Source: an uncultured Odoribacter sp.
Lineage (GTDB): Bacteria > Bacteroidota > Bacteroidia > Bacteroidales > Marinifilaceae
Length of the DNA stretch: 64,000 nt
Assembly: GCA_944321145.1 (NCBI GenBank)
Contig: CALUKF010000007.1
Coordinates: 1-64,000, forward strand
Direction: 5' to 3'
Below, one piece after another: positions 7,862-16,091 of the stretch. Numbering within the stretch: position 1 is the stretch's first letter; each line of letters opens with the position of its first letter. Below the pieces are notes generated by a model. That model had not been told where the DNA came from, did not search any database, and saw nothing but the letters and a program-made list of their open reading frames with translations. Made by a program: the position numbers and the translations under genes.

Positions 7862-10800
7862 TTAAAATGAAACATTCAAACCTATGGAATAGGTCGGACG
7901 GTCGCTCAATTGCACTTCAGCGAAGCCGCTTTGCGTAGGCGTTTGCCCGTCCAATTTTTTAGAGCAAATGGTAAACAGATTACTGCCTGACAAGGTTAAT
8001 TCCAAACGGGACATACCCGTCTTTTTCAATATATTCTCGCCAAACTGATAAGTCAAACTAATGTTGTTGCATTTCAAGTAATTGGAACTTACCACCCTGT
8101 GATTCCCGTAATCATACATTTCCCAAGCATTATTTGCCAAAGGCTGCATATTATCCACAAGAACAGAATAATGGTCTCCATATTTATAATAAGCATCTCC
8201 GTTGCTCTCGCTAATAATTGCCGGAATATTTGTATGCCTTTCGTCACCGGGCTGCTTCCAACGATTCAATTGCATGCGGTTCATATTCCGCTCCGGATAA
8301 ATGACACTCACATCAATGCTTCCATCGCTTGCTGCATCATAAAGTCCAAAAAGCCGAATCTTGCCGCCTAAACTATAAGCAAAACTTCCTGACAAACGGA
8401 AATTCTTATACCGCACACTCGTATTCAATCCTCCGGACATCACAGGCTCACGCCGCCCGGAAGCCTCCAATACTTTAGTATAAGTGTCATACCGGCTCAA
8501 GCCTATTAATTTGTCCTGTTCATCCTCCATATCATCAAAAAGCGGTCCCCCATCCACCGGACTAAGCCCGATAAACTTGTAAGAATAAAATGTGCCTACA
8601 GCTTTTCCTTCAACAACGGCAGTGCCATCCAAATAATCCTGCAATTCATAAGCATTACCATCCGGATCCGTTTCCACTTTATTGATTGTCTTGCTAAAAG
8701 AACTGGACAGCGTCCATCTTACATTCTCATTGTTAATGGGCGAAATCGTGAAAGCAAAGCTATAACCGCTATTATTTACATTGCCTCGGTTCACCGTATA
8801 GGCATTACCGTCAATGCCATTCATGGAAGCAATGGTTTTGGTCATGAAAGCATCTTTCGTATGCTTCAGATAATAAGAGGCTTCCACAGCCAATTTATTC
8901 TGAAACAAAGAAAATTCAAGCCCCAAATTATAAGAACTCGTCTTTTCCCATTTCAATTCCGGATTGGCATTGCGTTCCAATGTTGCACCCTCCTCGTTAA
9001 AATAGGCATCCGTCGGGTGTTTCTTGATAATCATCACAGGAGTCTGGTCTTCCAACATATTGCCTTGGTAGCCAAAAGAAGTTTTTAAACGGATGTAATC
9101 TATCCAATCCCGCCGCAGCCAATTGATTTCTGAAAGATTCCAAGAGGCGGAAGCCGACCAGATAGGCAAGAAACGGTGGTTGCTCTGGTCACCAAAACGG
9201 TTGCTGCCGTCCACACGGGCATTGCCGTTCAACGTAAACCAACCCCGATAACCGTAAGACAAAGAGATGTAGCCTGAAACCGTATTGTTTAAATCATTTG
9301 TCAAGTTTGGCGTATTGGAAGCCATCCAAGTTTTATAATTAGGATAATCATCCAAGTCAATATTATTAACAAAACTCATGCCCCTGTCTGCATAGTAGCC
9401 CCGGCTAATATTTTGATAAGCCTTATATTTGGTTGAACTCATTTCCCAACCGGCACTACCAAAAATATTATGTTGATTGTCTTTTCCAAACGTTTTATTT
9501 GCATTCAATTGCAAACGTACCGTGTAAGAATTATTGCGTGTCTCATTATAATTCAATTCGCCTCCAAAAGGCATCAAGGTATAGCTGTCTTCCCCAGTTT
9601 CTGCAGGTACGCCATATTCTGTTCCACGGAGCGTTGCTGCATAATACGTTTTCTCGCCCCAATAGGTTTCCAATACTGTGTTTGAGGTGCTATAAGACAC
9701 AATCGCATTGGCATTTAGCCAATCCGTAAAATTGAACTGCAAATTGGCATTGACCGTTAATCCATTACCCTCTTGAGTATAAGAACTATTATCCAGTTCA
9801 TTCAATATATTGTAGTTATATTCTTCAGAATTGCTGCCGTCTACCTTTCTTTTGTAATAATAATATTCACCATCATCTCCATAAGCAGGAATTGCCCTGC
9901 TGGTGGTATAAGCATAATTCATCGGCGCAATTTCTTCCGGATAATATTTGCGTTCAGATACGTTGCCATTCATTTGGAAAGAAGCAGTCAGCCACTTGGT
10001 CATATTGACATCCAAATTTAAAGCTGCCGTATAACGCTCATTTTCGTTACCTTTGATAACATCATTATCTTTCGAGTAACCAACAGAAGCATAATAACGT
10101 GCGTCCTCAGAGCCACCGGATACGCTGATCGTATGCTGATGAGAGAAACTGTCTTTGGTCAAAAGCTTGAACCAGTCCGTATTCATAGTTTCAATTTTTG
10201 CCACCTCCCGGTCAAAGTCTGCCGGAGTAATCGCGCCTTGGTAAAGTTGATTCATCAAGCCCTCATAGCCGACCAAATTCACATAATCTGGATAAACGTA
10301 ATGTTCTTCAAATAGTTCACGTGAAAATTGAATGCGCTCTTTGGAATTCATCAGATTGATTTTGCGATCAGTATAACGCGGACGCTGACGGAAAGTGGTA
10401 GTCATACTATATTCCACCACGGGGCGTCCAACCCGTCCTTTTTTGGTAGTAATCACAATCACGCCATTCGCCGCCTTCGTTCCGTAAATAGCAGTAGCAG
10501 CAGCGTCTTTCAAAATATCCAAACGCTCAATGTCCTGCGGGTTCAAGCCGGCAATGGCATTGCCGATGCGGTTGATGTAATCCGGGTCGTTCAACTCTTC
10601 CGGCGCAATATCCACCGGGTCTTGCACAATGATGCCATCCACCACCCAGAGCGGCTCACGGTTTCCAATCAAGGTGGAAGTCCCCCGGATGCGGATGCGC
10701 GGCACGACGCCCACCTCACCGGAATTGCTCATAAACATCAAGTCCGGCACTTGTCCCTCCAGCATCTTATCAATGGAAGTGACGGAAGGAATCATAATAT

Positions 10801-11476
10801 CCTCTGCCCTCACGGACGTCACCGCGCTGGTATTTTTGCGACGGTCTACGACTTGGTAACCGGTAACTACCACCTCATCGATTTCCGTCGCCTCCTCGTG
10901 AAGGGTCACATTAATTTCCTTTTGCCCGGCATAGGCAATTTCCTCCGGGCACATGCCGATAAAGGAGAATACCAAACGGATGTCCTCCACATCGGGGAGG
11001 GTGATGGCAAACTTCCCTTCATGGTCGGTGCTCACGCCCATGGTCGTGCCTTTGATGATGACTGCCACGCCGGGGAGCGGATGCCCCTTCGTGTCGACAA
11101 CTGTTCCGGTCACCCGCTTTTCGTCAGCCTGCTGGCGTGCTTCGTTGCGGATGATGATAAGATTGTCGCGGAAAGTGTAGGTCAAACCGGTGTTCGCAAG
11201 GCATTTGTCGAGGATGCTGCTGAGGGTGGCATCGTTTTCAGCCAGGGTAATCCGGTCTGTCCCCATGAGGTCTTCGGACTGGTAAATGAACATGTAGCCG
11301 CAGAGTTTTTCGATTTGCTGAAAAACCTCAGAAAGCTGGCTGTCATTGACCGTCAAACTGATGCGGGCATTCTGTGCGAACGCGCTCGCGTGGCAAGTCA
11401 GGAAGCCTGCCACCATGCATACTACTAGTAATTTCATTTTTCGCAAAGTGTGTTGCAGTTTTCTTCGTTTCTTCAT
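7862..11476 (-). CDS. SusC/RagA-family TonB-dependent receptor with STN domain (locus A)
   Basis: A 1204-residue outer-membrane receptor. After the signal sequence comes an STN domain (about residues 40-112), the signalling domain that contacts FecR. A CarboxypepD_reg-like domain follows (VTGTVVDTKGHPLPGVAVII, about 120-205), then the TonB plug (AATAIYGTKAANGVIVITTKKG) and a long beta-barrel ending in aromatic GLNVSF. With SusD it should import an oligosaccharide or peptide using TonB energy. The STN domain together with upstream FecR and an ECF sigma indicates trans-envelope regulation. The ATG at 11474-11476 overlaps a plus-strand -7 element that probably drives an antisense RNA. The substrate cannot be told. 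Confidence 0.95.
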   Translation of the reverse strand: MKKRRKLQHTLRKMKLLVVCMVAGFLTCHASAFAQNARISLTVNDSQLSEVFQQIEKLCGYMFIYQSEDLMGTDRITLAENDATLSSILDKCLANTGLTYTFRDNLIIIRNEARQQADEKRVTGTVVDTKGHPLPGVAVIIKGTTMGVSTDHEGKFAITLPDVEDIRLVFSFIGMCPEEIAYAGQKEINVTLHEEATEIDEVVVTGYQVVDRRKNTSAVTSVRAEDIMIPSVTSIDKMLEGQVPDLMFMSNSGEVGVVPRIRIRGTSTLIGNREPLWVVDGIIVQDPVDIAPEELNDPDYINRIGNAIAGLNPQDIERLDILKDAAATAIYGTKAANGVIVITTKKGRVGRPVVEYSMTTTFRQRPRYTDRKINLMNSKERIQFSRELFEEHYVYPDYVNLVGYEGLMNQLYQGAITPADFDREVAKIETMNTDWFKLLTKDSFSHQHTISVSGGSEDARYYASVGYSKDNDVIKGNENERYTAALNLDVNMTKWLTASFQMNGNVSERKYYPEEIAPMNYAYTTSRAIPAYGDDGEYYYYKRKVDGSNSEEYNYNILNELDNSSYTQEGNGLTVNANLQFNFTDWLNANAIVSYSTSNTVLETYWGEKTYYAATLRGTEYGVPAETGEDSYTLMPFGGELNYNETRNNSYTVRLQLNANKTFGKDNQHNIFGSAGWEMSSTKYKAYQNISRGYYADRGMSFVNNIDLDDYPNYKTWMASNTPNLTNDLNNTVSGYISLSYGYRGWFTLNGNARVDGSNRFGDQSNHRFLPIWSASASWNLSEINWLRRDWIDYIRLKTSFGYQGNMLEDQTPVMIIKKHPTDAYFNEEGATLERNANPELKWEKTSSYNLGLEFSLFQNKLAVEASYYLKHTKDAFMTKTIASMNGIDGNAYTVNRGNVNNSGYSFAFTISPINNENVRWTLSSSFSKTINKVETDPDGNAYELQDYLDGTAVVEGKAVGTFYSYKFIGLSPVDGGPLFDDMEDEQDKLIGLSRYDTYTKVLEASGRREPVMSGGLNTSVRYKNFRLSGSFAYSLGGKIRLFGLYDAASDGSIDVSVIYPERNMNRMQLNRWKQPGDERHTNIPAIISESNGDAYYKYGDHYSVLVDNMQPLANNAWEMYDYGNHRVVSSNYLKCNNISLTYQFGENILKKTGMSRLELTLSGSNLFTICSKKLDGQTPTQSGFAEVQLSDRPTYSIGLNVSF

Positions 11477-11483
11477 ACATTTG
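11453..11483 (+). promoter_or_regulatory. plus-strand promoter overlapping the susC start (antisense)
   Basis: TTG at 11453-11455, a 20-nt spacer and TACATTTG at 11476-11483 match the Bacteroidetes -33/-7 consensus well. It reads on the plus strand, opposite to fecR and susC, and its -7 box overlaps the susC start codon. No plus-strand protein gene follows, only a terminator hairpin at 11525-11560, so a short antisense RNA is the natural product. Confidence 0.65.
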
Positions 11484-11489
11484 TGGAAT

Positions 11490-11560
11490 TAAAGTTAATG
11501 ATTGAATTAATTTTATCGCAATTCGGAGAAAGGTTTGAGGGAACCTTTCTCCATTTTTTT
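11490..11560 (+). ncRNA. predicted DonS-like cis-antisense sRNA upstream of susC (locus A)
   Basis: This is a roughly 70-nt transcript from the consensus promoter at 11453-11483 to a perfect hairpin with a T-run at 11525-11560. It is antisense to the fecR-susC intergenic leader. In Bacteroides fragilis, DonS and related antisense RNAs encoded at this position repress SusCD operons. The same arrangement occurs in locus B at about 49584-49663. The exact 5' end is estimated from the -7 box. Confidence 0.6.
11525..11560 (+). terminator. intrinsic terminator, plus strand
   Basis: GGAGAAAGGTT (11525-11535) and AACCTTTCTCC (11542-11552) form a perfect 11-bp stem with a 6-nt loop, followed by ATTTTTTT. 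The T-run is only on the plus strand, opposite to the SusCD operon, so it ends an antisense transcript rather than fecR. Confidence 0.75.
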
Positions 11561-11619
11561 ATTTCAGAGGGCAATTGTTAATGTCACAAAAATGGTTTCA
11601 TAGGCTAATCGTTTTTAAA

Positions 11620-12780
11620 TTATCTGCTTACATAAATTGTCCCGTTGTATTCGCTAAAGCGGATGCCGTAGGTTTCCTCGACACGCTCTAAGATGTCCAT
11701 CACGTTTTCATAGCGTTCGCAATGGATGTGGAAGCGCAGGTCGCGCAAGCGCGGGTCGGTGTAAACCACCTGGAAATCATACCATCGCCCGAGTTTGCGC
11801 AGGATGTCCTCCAAGCGGTCATTGCGGGCGACAAACTTGCCGCTCTTCCATGCCAAGACGGCTTCAAGGTCGGCTTCCCGGATTTGGGTTTCACCGTTTT
11901 CCACGACATAGACAGACTGATAAGACGGACGCAGGATGATTTCCTCCTGCCTGCCGTCAAAACGCTGGGCAACACTGCCGGTCAAAAGGGTGGTCACCAC
12001 CTCTCCGTCATCGGGATAGGCGGAAATATCGAAACTGGTACCCAATACTTGCAATTCCATGTGGTCAGTACGGACGAAGAAAGGCGAAGCCGTGTCACGC
12101 GCCACCTCGAAATAGGCTTCGCCTTTCAAGGACACCTCGCGTTTGCCGGGGGCAAAACGTTCGGGATAGCGCAATTCGCTGCCCGCATTCAGCCACACGC
12201 GGCTGCCGTCGGCAAGGGCAAGCGAAAATTCACAGCCGCCGGGAACCGTGAGGGTATTGTAATGCACTTCCGACTGCAGCAAGATATCCTGCACGGGGAT
12301 GTATTCCAAGCGGGAGGAATCTTGCAGGCGGATATCCACGGCATGATTGCCGGAAACAATGGCTTGCGGCTTGTCGGAAAGGACAAGGCTCTGCCCGTTG
12401 TGAAGGGTCAGGATAGGGCGGTTCTCGCCCGGAAGAGGGATGGAAGCAAGCGTTTCACCTGCCGGCTCTGTGCCCCATTGACGCAAAAATAAAGTACCTG
12501 CCGTCACCGCCACTATAATAATGGCAGCGCATTGGAGCATGCGCCGCAACAATTTGCGGGAACGTAAACGCCGCACAACGCGGACGTATGCCTTTTCTTC
12601 GTTGATATGCTCCCAGCGTCCGCTCCAGCGTGCCCGGAGGGCTGCACCGCCAAGGGCACGAAAGTCTTTCTTCCGTTCCGGATGTGCAGAAAGCCATTCG
12701 CTGAAACGCTTCCGTTCTTCCGGCGTCTGATTTCCAGCGAGGTAATCCGCTATGATTTGTTGTTCATCTTGTTTTTCCAT
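11620..12780 (-). CDS. FecR-family anti-sigma factor (locus A)
   Basis: From the ATG at 12780 the product is 386 residues; the open frame continues upstream, but MEKQDEQQIIADYLAGNQT is the typical FecR start. The N-terminal DUF4880-like cytoplasmic part (about 1-80) binds the ECF sigma factor, a single membrane helix follows (AAIIIVAVTAGTLFL, about 86-103), then the periplasmic FecR domain (SLALADGSRVWLNAGSELRYP, FEVARDTASPFFV) and a C-terminal STN-like DUF4974 domain ending in YGIRFSEYNGTIYVSR. It transmits the SusC signal to the sigma factor. Its cognate sigma gene (13925-14530) is separated from it by an inserted HigBA module. Confidence 0.92.
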   Translation of the reverse strand: MEKQDEQQIIADYLAGNQTPEERKRFSEWLSAHPERKKDFRALGGAALRARWSGRWEHINEEKAYVRVVRRLRSRKLLRRMLQCAAIIIVAVTAGTLFLRQWGTEPAGETLASIPLPGENRPILTLHNGQSLVLSDKPQAIVSGNHAVDIRLQDSSRLEYIPVQDILLQSEVHYNTLTVPGGCEFSLALADGSRVWLNAGSELRYPERFAPGKREVSLKGEAYFEVARDTASPFFVRTDHMELQVLGTSFDISAYPDDGEVVTTLLTGSVAQRFDGRQEEIILRPSYQSVYVVENGETQIREADLEAVLAWKSGKFVARNDRLEDILRKLGRWYDFQVVYTDPRLRDLRFHIHCERYENVMDILERVEETYGIRFSEYNGTIYVSR

Positions 12781-13003
12781 GTTCTTTTTGTGTTTTCTTT
12801 TCCAATTTCGCCGGCATACAATGGCGGCGATTGTCTTCCGACGTCTATAAGACAAACACAAAAAACAGAAAACGGGTGAGTCATTTTCATCACTTTTTTT
12901 GTTAAAAATGGAATTTTTCTTGCGAACCTCTGGGAAACAGCTCGTTACAAATGGGAATATTTCGGGAATTCCAAACCTGAAAACCCCTACCCCGCCAATA
13001 TCC
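12781..13003. other. fecR upstream region
   Basis: This stretch continues the fecR frame without a credible start. On the minus strand I find no exact TAnnTTTG match. In an uninterrupted locus fecR would follow its sigma gene directly; here the hairpin element and HigBA module separate them, so fecR may need a local promoter I cannot identify. Confidence 0.4.
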
Positions 13004-13133
13004 ACTCCTTAGTTGGTCTCTACTTCTCCCACACATCCTCCAGACATAGCCTGCCCTTTCCGTGGTTGGGAGCACGGAAACCTCAGGGCATCTGCGGAGA
13101 AACAGCGAAGCAAGTAGAGAGCAACCAAGGAGT
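13004..13133. repeat. 130-bp palindromic element abutting the antitoxin stop
   Basis: The outer arms 13004-13024 and 13113-13133 are inverted repeats of 21 bp with two mismatches. Inside, TGCCCT pairs with AGGGCA and TTTCCGTG with CACGGAAA around an 8-nt loop, so the whole region can fold into one long hairpin. The right arm ends on the last base of the antitoxin stop codon. There is no T-run on the minus strand. It resembles a MITE-like palindrome or a strong 3'-end structure of the inserted module. Confidence 0.7.
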
Positions 13134-13462
13134 CACCACAAGGCGACTTTTCCCAATTTTCCAAGATCAAGCATCGCGGAGGTCACGCCCAAGGCTTTAA
13201 ACACACGACTCATCGAAGCAAGAGTTATGCTTTTCCCTTTTTCCAATTTAGAAATTTGTGCCCTTTGCACACCAATCCGCTCCCCTAATTGTTCTTGTGT
13301 AAGATGCTGTGCTAAACGAGCTTTACGAATTGCTTCGCCAACATAATAGGATTCCACTTCTGCCTGAAGTTTTGCTTCCATTTCATCCCTTTTCGGAGTT
13401 CCTTTTTTACCCCAAATATCATCCAACAATTCTTCGTGCGTATGAAATTTCATTGCTCCCAT
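13133..13462 (-). CDS. XRE-family HTH antitoxin (HigA-like)
   Basis: A 109-residue protein with a helix-turn-helix of the XRE/Cro type in the C-terminal half (QHLTQEQLGERIGVQRAQISKLEKGK, about residues 53-78; the N-terminal 45 residues probably bind the toxin). It follows the RelE/HigB-type toxin gene by 9 nt, the toxin-first order of higBA modules, and should bind its own promoter and neutralise the toxin. The pair lies between an ECF sigma gene and its FecR partner, an unusual place that points to insertion. Family firm, pairing firm from position. Confidence 0.87.
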   Translation of the reverse strand: MGAMKFHTHEELLDDIWGKKGTPKRDEMEAKLQAEVESYYVGEAIRKARLAQHLTQEQLGERIGVQRAQISKLEKGKSITLASMSRVFKALGVTSAMLDLGKLGKVALW

Positions 13463-13471
13463 ATTATTCTA

Positions 13472-13816
13472 TTATTTTGATTTCTCTGCAAAATATTCTT
13501 TCCTTATTGCTTCTGCTTTTCTAATTTCTTTTAATGGCGTTTTATCCGTTTTCTTGACAAATCCATGTGTTGCCACAACTAAAGTTTCTTCCTCAGTATC
13601 CCAAAATGCCAGAAGCCTGTAACTTATTCCATTATATAAAGTACGAAACTCCCATATATTAGTTCCATCTAATTTTTTAAACAATTCACTATCTATAAAA
13701 TAGATGCTTTTCGAGATATTGTAACCTATTTTATCCCGCGCTTTTTCCGGCAAAGCCTGTATAAAATTCCATGCTTCTTCCGTGTAGATAACTTTAAACC
13801 GTTCATCCATAAACAT
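13472..13816 (-). CDS. RelE/HigB-type toxin (Gp49-like)
   Basis: From the ATG at 13816 the product is 114 residues (MFMDERFKVIYTEEAWNFIQ). The frame is open to 13873, but the -7 promoter box TACCTTTG at 13829-13836 lies inside that extension, so the shorter start is preferred; Met3 (13810) is also possible. The sequence shows the phage-derived Gp49/HigB pattern: WNFIQALPEKARDKIGYNI, then LWEFRTLYNGISYRLLAFWD-like strands (here IWEFRTLYNGISYRLLAF) and a terminal TPLKEIRKAEAIRKEYF helix. This family cleaves mRNA on the ribosome. It is paired with the downstream XRE antitoxin. Confidence 0.87.
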   Translation of the reverse strand: MFMDERFKVIYTEEAWNFIQALPEKARDKIGYNISKSIYFIDSELFKKLDGTNIWEFRTLYNGISYRLLAFWDTEEETLVVATHGFVKKTDKTPLKEIRKAEAIRKEYFAEKSK

Positions 13817-13828
13817 CGTTTTATAGTG

Positions 13829-13836
13829 CAAAGGTA
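13829..13836 (-). promoter_or_regulatory. -7 promoter element of the HigBA module
   Basis: On the minus strand this reads TACCTTTG, an exact TAnnTTTG match, 12 nt before the chosen toxin start codon. A T-rich stretch lies upstream, but no well-spaced -33 TTG is evident. It supports the toxin start at 13816. Confidence 0.6.
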
Positions 13837-13924
13837 CATATTTGTATCCAAAAAACGATACAATCGTGCACAAAATTCACACTTCCACTTTTCTTTTTAT
13901 CACTGAGGGCATTCAAAGCAAAAG

Positions 13925-14530
13925 CTACCTGCAATAATCCCCGGAAATATCGCACAATTCCGGCATCTCCCCGCTTTCTGTCCGAAGCATAAAAAGGAAG
14001 AAAAGATTATCAGGGAATTGCTTGCGGAGAGTTTTCAAGCCACTGCTAAGCAGGCTTTTGACGGTATTGATGGAAATATGGAGTTCATCGGCTGCTTCCT
14101 GGTATTTCCGGTCGCGAAGGATGACAAGGGAGATGACTTTGCGGGTTTGCTCCGGAAGCTGGCGGATGGCTTTGTGGATATCGGCTATCAACTCAGGAGA
14201 GACAGTCCGGGCTTCCTCTTCCGCTACATCATAAAGCAACATGTCTGCCTGGCAAATTTCTTTGCGGTCGCGCTGACGGTTGAGGCAGGCGTGCTTGACA
14301 CAACGGAAAAGCCACGTGGAGAGGGCTTCCGGCGTCACACGCAAGAATACCTTGTCATGAATGAAATCATAGAATACATCCTGCACGATATCTTCCGCCA
14401 AATCACTCTCGCTAAGCATGGTTTCGGCAAACAATACCAACGGCTTATAATAGCGATTGAACAACAACCGACCGCCTTTTTCCATGTCTTTTTGAAAAGA
14501 TGCCAATATTTCTTCATCCGTGCAATACAT
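13925..14530 (-). CDS. ECF RNA polymerase sigma factor (locus A)
   Basis: A 201-residue sigma-70 family ECF factor. Region 2 (FNRYYKPLVLFAETML...DIVQDVFYDFI, about residues 24-60) and region 4 (LPEQTRKVISLVILRDRKYQEAADEL, then HISINTVKSLLSSGLKTLRK, about 120-170) are clear. It should direct RNA polymerase to the SusCD operon when FecR is triggered by the receptor STN domain. Its own promoter is suggested by TAACTTTG at 14553-14560. The expected neighbour FecR is displaced by a 1.1-kb stretch with the HigBA module and a palindrome. The C-terminal 30 residues after region 4 are an uncharacterised tail. Confidence 0.92.
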   Translation of the reverse strand: MYCTDEEILASFQKDMEKGGRLLFNRYYKPLVLFAETMLSESDLAEDIVQDVFYDFIHDKVFLRVTPEALSTWLFRCVKHACLNRQRDRKEICQADMLLYDVAEEEARTVSPELIADIHKAIRQLPEQTRKVISLVILRDRKYQEAADELHISINTVKSLLSSGLKTLRKQFPDNLFFLFMLRTESGEMPELCDISGDYCR

Positions 14531-14552
14531 GCTTTTTCCTGCTTTTTGCTGA

Positions 14553-14560
14553 CAAAGTTA
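14553..14560 (-). promoter_or_regulatory. -7 promoter element of the locus A sigma gene
   Basis: Read on the minus strand this is TAACTTTG, an exact -7 consensus, 22 nt before the sigma start codon. A -33 TTG at the right distance is not evident. Confidence 0.5.
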
Positions 14561-14588
14561 GAAATTTTTCCGAAAAAAAAGCGGTTCA

Positions 14589-15182
14589 TTAAAAATGGCT
14601 CAAAAACAATTGAACCAAACGGGGATTCAATAATGCCGGAAAAATAAAACCGAATATTGCCCCGTAGAAATGGGCAGAATGATTGATATTGTCGCCACCA
14701 CGCCGCGCCATGTATTGGCAATAAGCCAAGTAGAGCACACCGAACACAATACCCGGTATCGGGACAATGGCAAACAGGAGTATCTTATCCCAGGGATTCA
14801 AAAAGATGGCGGAAAACAAGACTGCAGACACCGCACCCGAAGCCCCGATAGAAGCATAGGCGCTGACTTCGCGATAGCGCACAACATCGGCAACCGACGC
14901 AGCTACCATCCCCCCGAAATAAAGCACGAGAAACGCCCAGCCGCCAAAACCCATATAGGAAAAGACCCGCTCGATGTATTCACCGAAAGACCAAAAAGTG
15001 AACATATTTACAAACAGATGCACCCAATCGGCATGAACAAATCCATGGGTCAGCAAACGGTACCATTCCCCGTGGTGCACCATCCGGTAAGGACGCAGCG
15101 ACAAGCGGTCAAACAATTGCCCGTTCTGAAAACAAAGGAACGAGACTACAACCGTAGCAACGGTGATAAGGGTTGTCAGCAT
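14589..15182 (-). CDS. rhomboid-family intramembrane serine protease
   Basis: A 197-residue polytopic membrane protein with about six transmembrane segments. The L1-loop region (HGEWYRLLTHGFVHADWVHLFVNMFTFWSFG) is typical of rhomboids. The catalytic serine is in GASGAVSA (about residue 112) and the catalytic histidine in NHSAHFYGAIFGF near the C-terminus. It should cleave transmembrane substrates within the inner membrane. The start is one base after the stop codon of the agmatinase-family gene, so they are translationally coupled; the functional link between the two is not obvious. Family firm. Confidence 0.93.
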   Translation of the reverse strand: MLTTLITVATVVVSFLCFQNGQLFDRLSLRPYRMVHHGEWYRLLTHGFVHADWVHLFVNMFTFWSFGEYIERVFSYMGFGGWAFLVLYFGGMVAASVADVVRYREVSAYASIGASGAVSAVLFSAIFLNPWDKILLFAIVPIPGIVFGVLYLAYCQYMARRGGDNINHSAHFYGAIFGFIFPALLNPRLVQLFLSHF

Positions 15183-15183
15183 A

Positions 15184-16047
15184 TTACTTAAACTTACAGC
15201 TTAGGAATTGGTATATCAGCTTGGCAGCCAAAAAGTCCGGCGCTTTATTGCAATCATTCGGGCAAAGCTCCACCACATCCAGCCCAATGATATTGTGGCG
15301 TTCGTTGATGAGCTTCAGGATGGTCAATACCTGGCGGTAATTCAACCCGTCCGGTTCCGGTGTTCCGGTCGAAGGCATATAAGCCGGGTCGAGGACATCC
15401 AAATCGATGGTCACATACACATTGTCTGTCAGTTTTTGGGACACTTCGTACATCCAGGCCGTACCGTCTATTTCCTTGATTTCATGAGCATAAAATATAC
15501 GGGACGGATCTATATTATGCTTTTCCTCTATGGCACTGCTCCGGATTCCCACCTGCACAATGTTTGGTGTCAAATCCTTGCCCCGTGCCATCACGCAGGC
15601 ATGATTGTAAGGCGAACCTTCGTATTCATCCCGCATGTCTGAATGGGCATCCAACTGCAAAATGGAAAATTCAGGATACCGCTTTGCCATTGCCCGGAAA
15701 GCCCCCACGCTGACGGAATGTTCTCCGCCAATCAGCACAGGAAATTTCTTGTCGGCAAGGATGGTGTTCATCCGTTGTTCCACTTCGTTCACCATGGCTT
15801 CCGGCAAGGCATTCTCTGTGACCGGATCGAGGGTCGCAATCCCATGCCTGAAAACTTCCGTATCGGTTTCAATATCATAAAATTCCATATTGAACGAGGC
15901 TTCCAGCAGGGCGCGAGGTCCTTTGTCCGCCCCCTTTATCCATGTGCTTGTCCCATCGTATGGCACCGGCAAGATGGCGATGGCAGCATCGGCATATCGG
16001 GTATATTTCTCTTCAAAATCTCCGTAAAGCAGTTTTTCCATTTTCAT
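15184..16047 (-). CDS. speB: agmatinase / arginase-family ureohydrolase
   Basis: A 287-residue cytosolic enzyme of the ureohydrolase superfamily. The binuclear manganese site is complete: GGEHSVS (about residue 113), LQLDAHSDMRDEYEGS (about 131-146) and IDLDVLDPAYMPSTGTPEPDG (about 210-230). The length, the motif spacing and the GTPEPDGL loop fit agmatinase (agmatine to putrescine plus urea) better than arginase, though formiminoglutamase-like activity cannot be excluded. Met3 (16041) is an alternative start. A consensus -7 box at 16079-16086 lies just upstream and the rhomboid gene follows immediately. Confidence 0.9.
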   Translation of the reverse strand: MKMEKLLYGDFEEKYTRYADAAIAILPVPYDGTSTWIKGADKGPRALLEASFNMEFYDIETDTEVFRHGIATLDPVTENALPEAMVNEVEQRMNTILADKKFPVLIGGEHSVSVGAFRAMAKRYPEFSILQLDAHSDMRDEYEGSPYNHACVMARGKDLTPNIVQVGIRSSAIEEKHNIDPSRIFYAHEIKEIDGTAWMYEVSQKLTDNVYVTIDLDVLDPAYMPSTGTPEPDGLNYRQVLTILKLINERHNIIGLDVVELCPNDCNKAPDFLAAKLIYQFLSCKFK

Positions 16048-16078
16048 GTATTTAATTGTATTCGTCTCTTCCTCCGGG

Positions 16079-16086
16079 CAAAATTA
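16079..16086 (-). promoter_or_regulatory. -7 promoter element before the agmatinase gene
   Basis: On the minus strand this reads TAATTTTG, matching TAnnTTTG, about 31 nt before the ATG at 16047. It overlaps the region just after the deaminase stop codon, so agmatinase and rhomboid can be expressed independently of the deaminase gene. Confidence 0.5.
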
Positions 16087-16091
16087 ATGAT

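Noticed and set aside
12781-13005. N-terminal extension of fecR to 13005
   Set aside because: The extra residues have no likeness to FecR; the standard start MEKQDEQQIIADYL is at 12780, and the extension overlaps the palindromic element.
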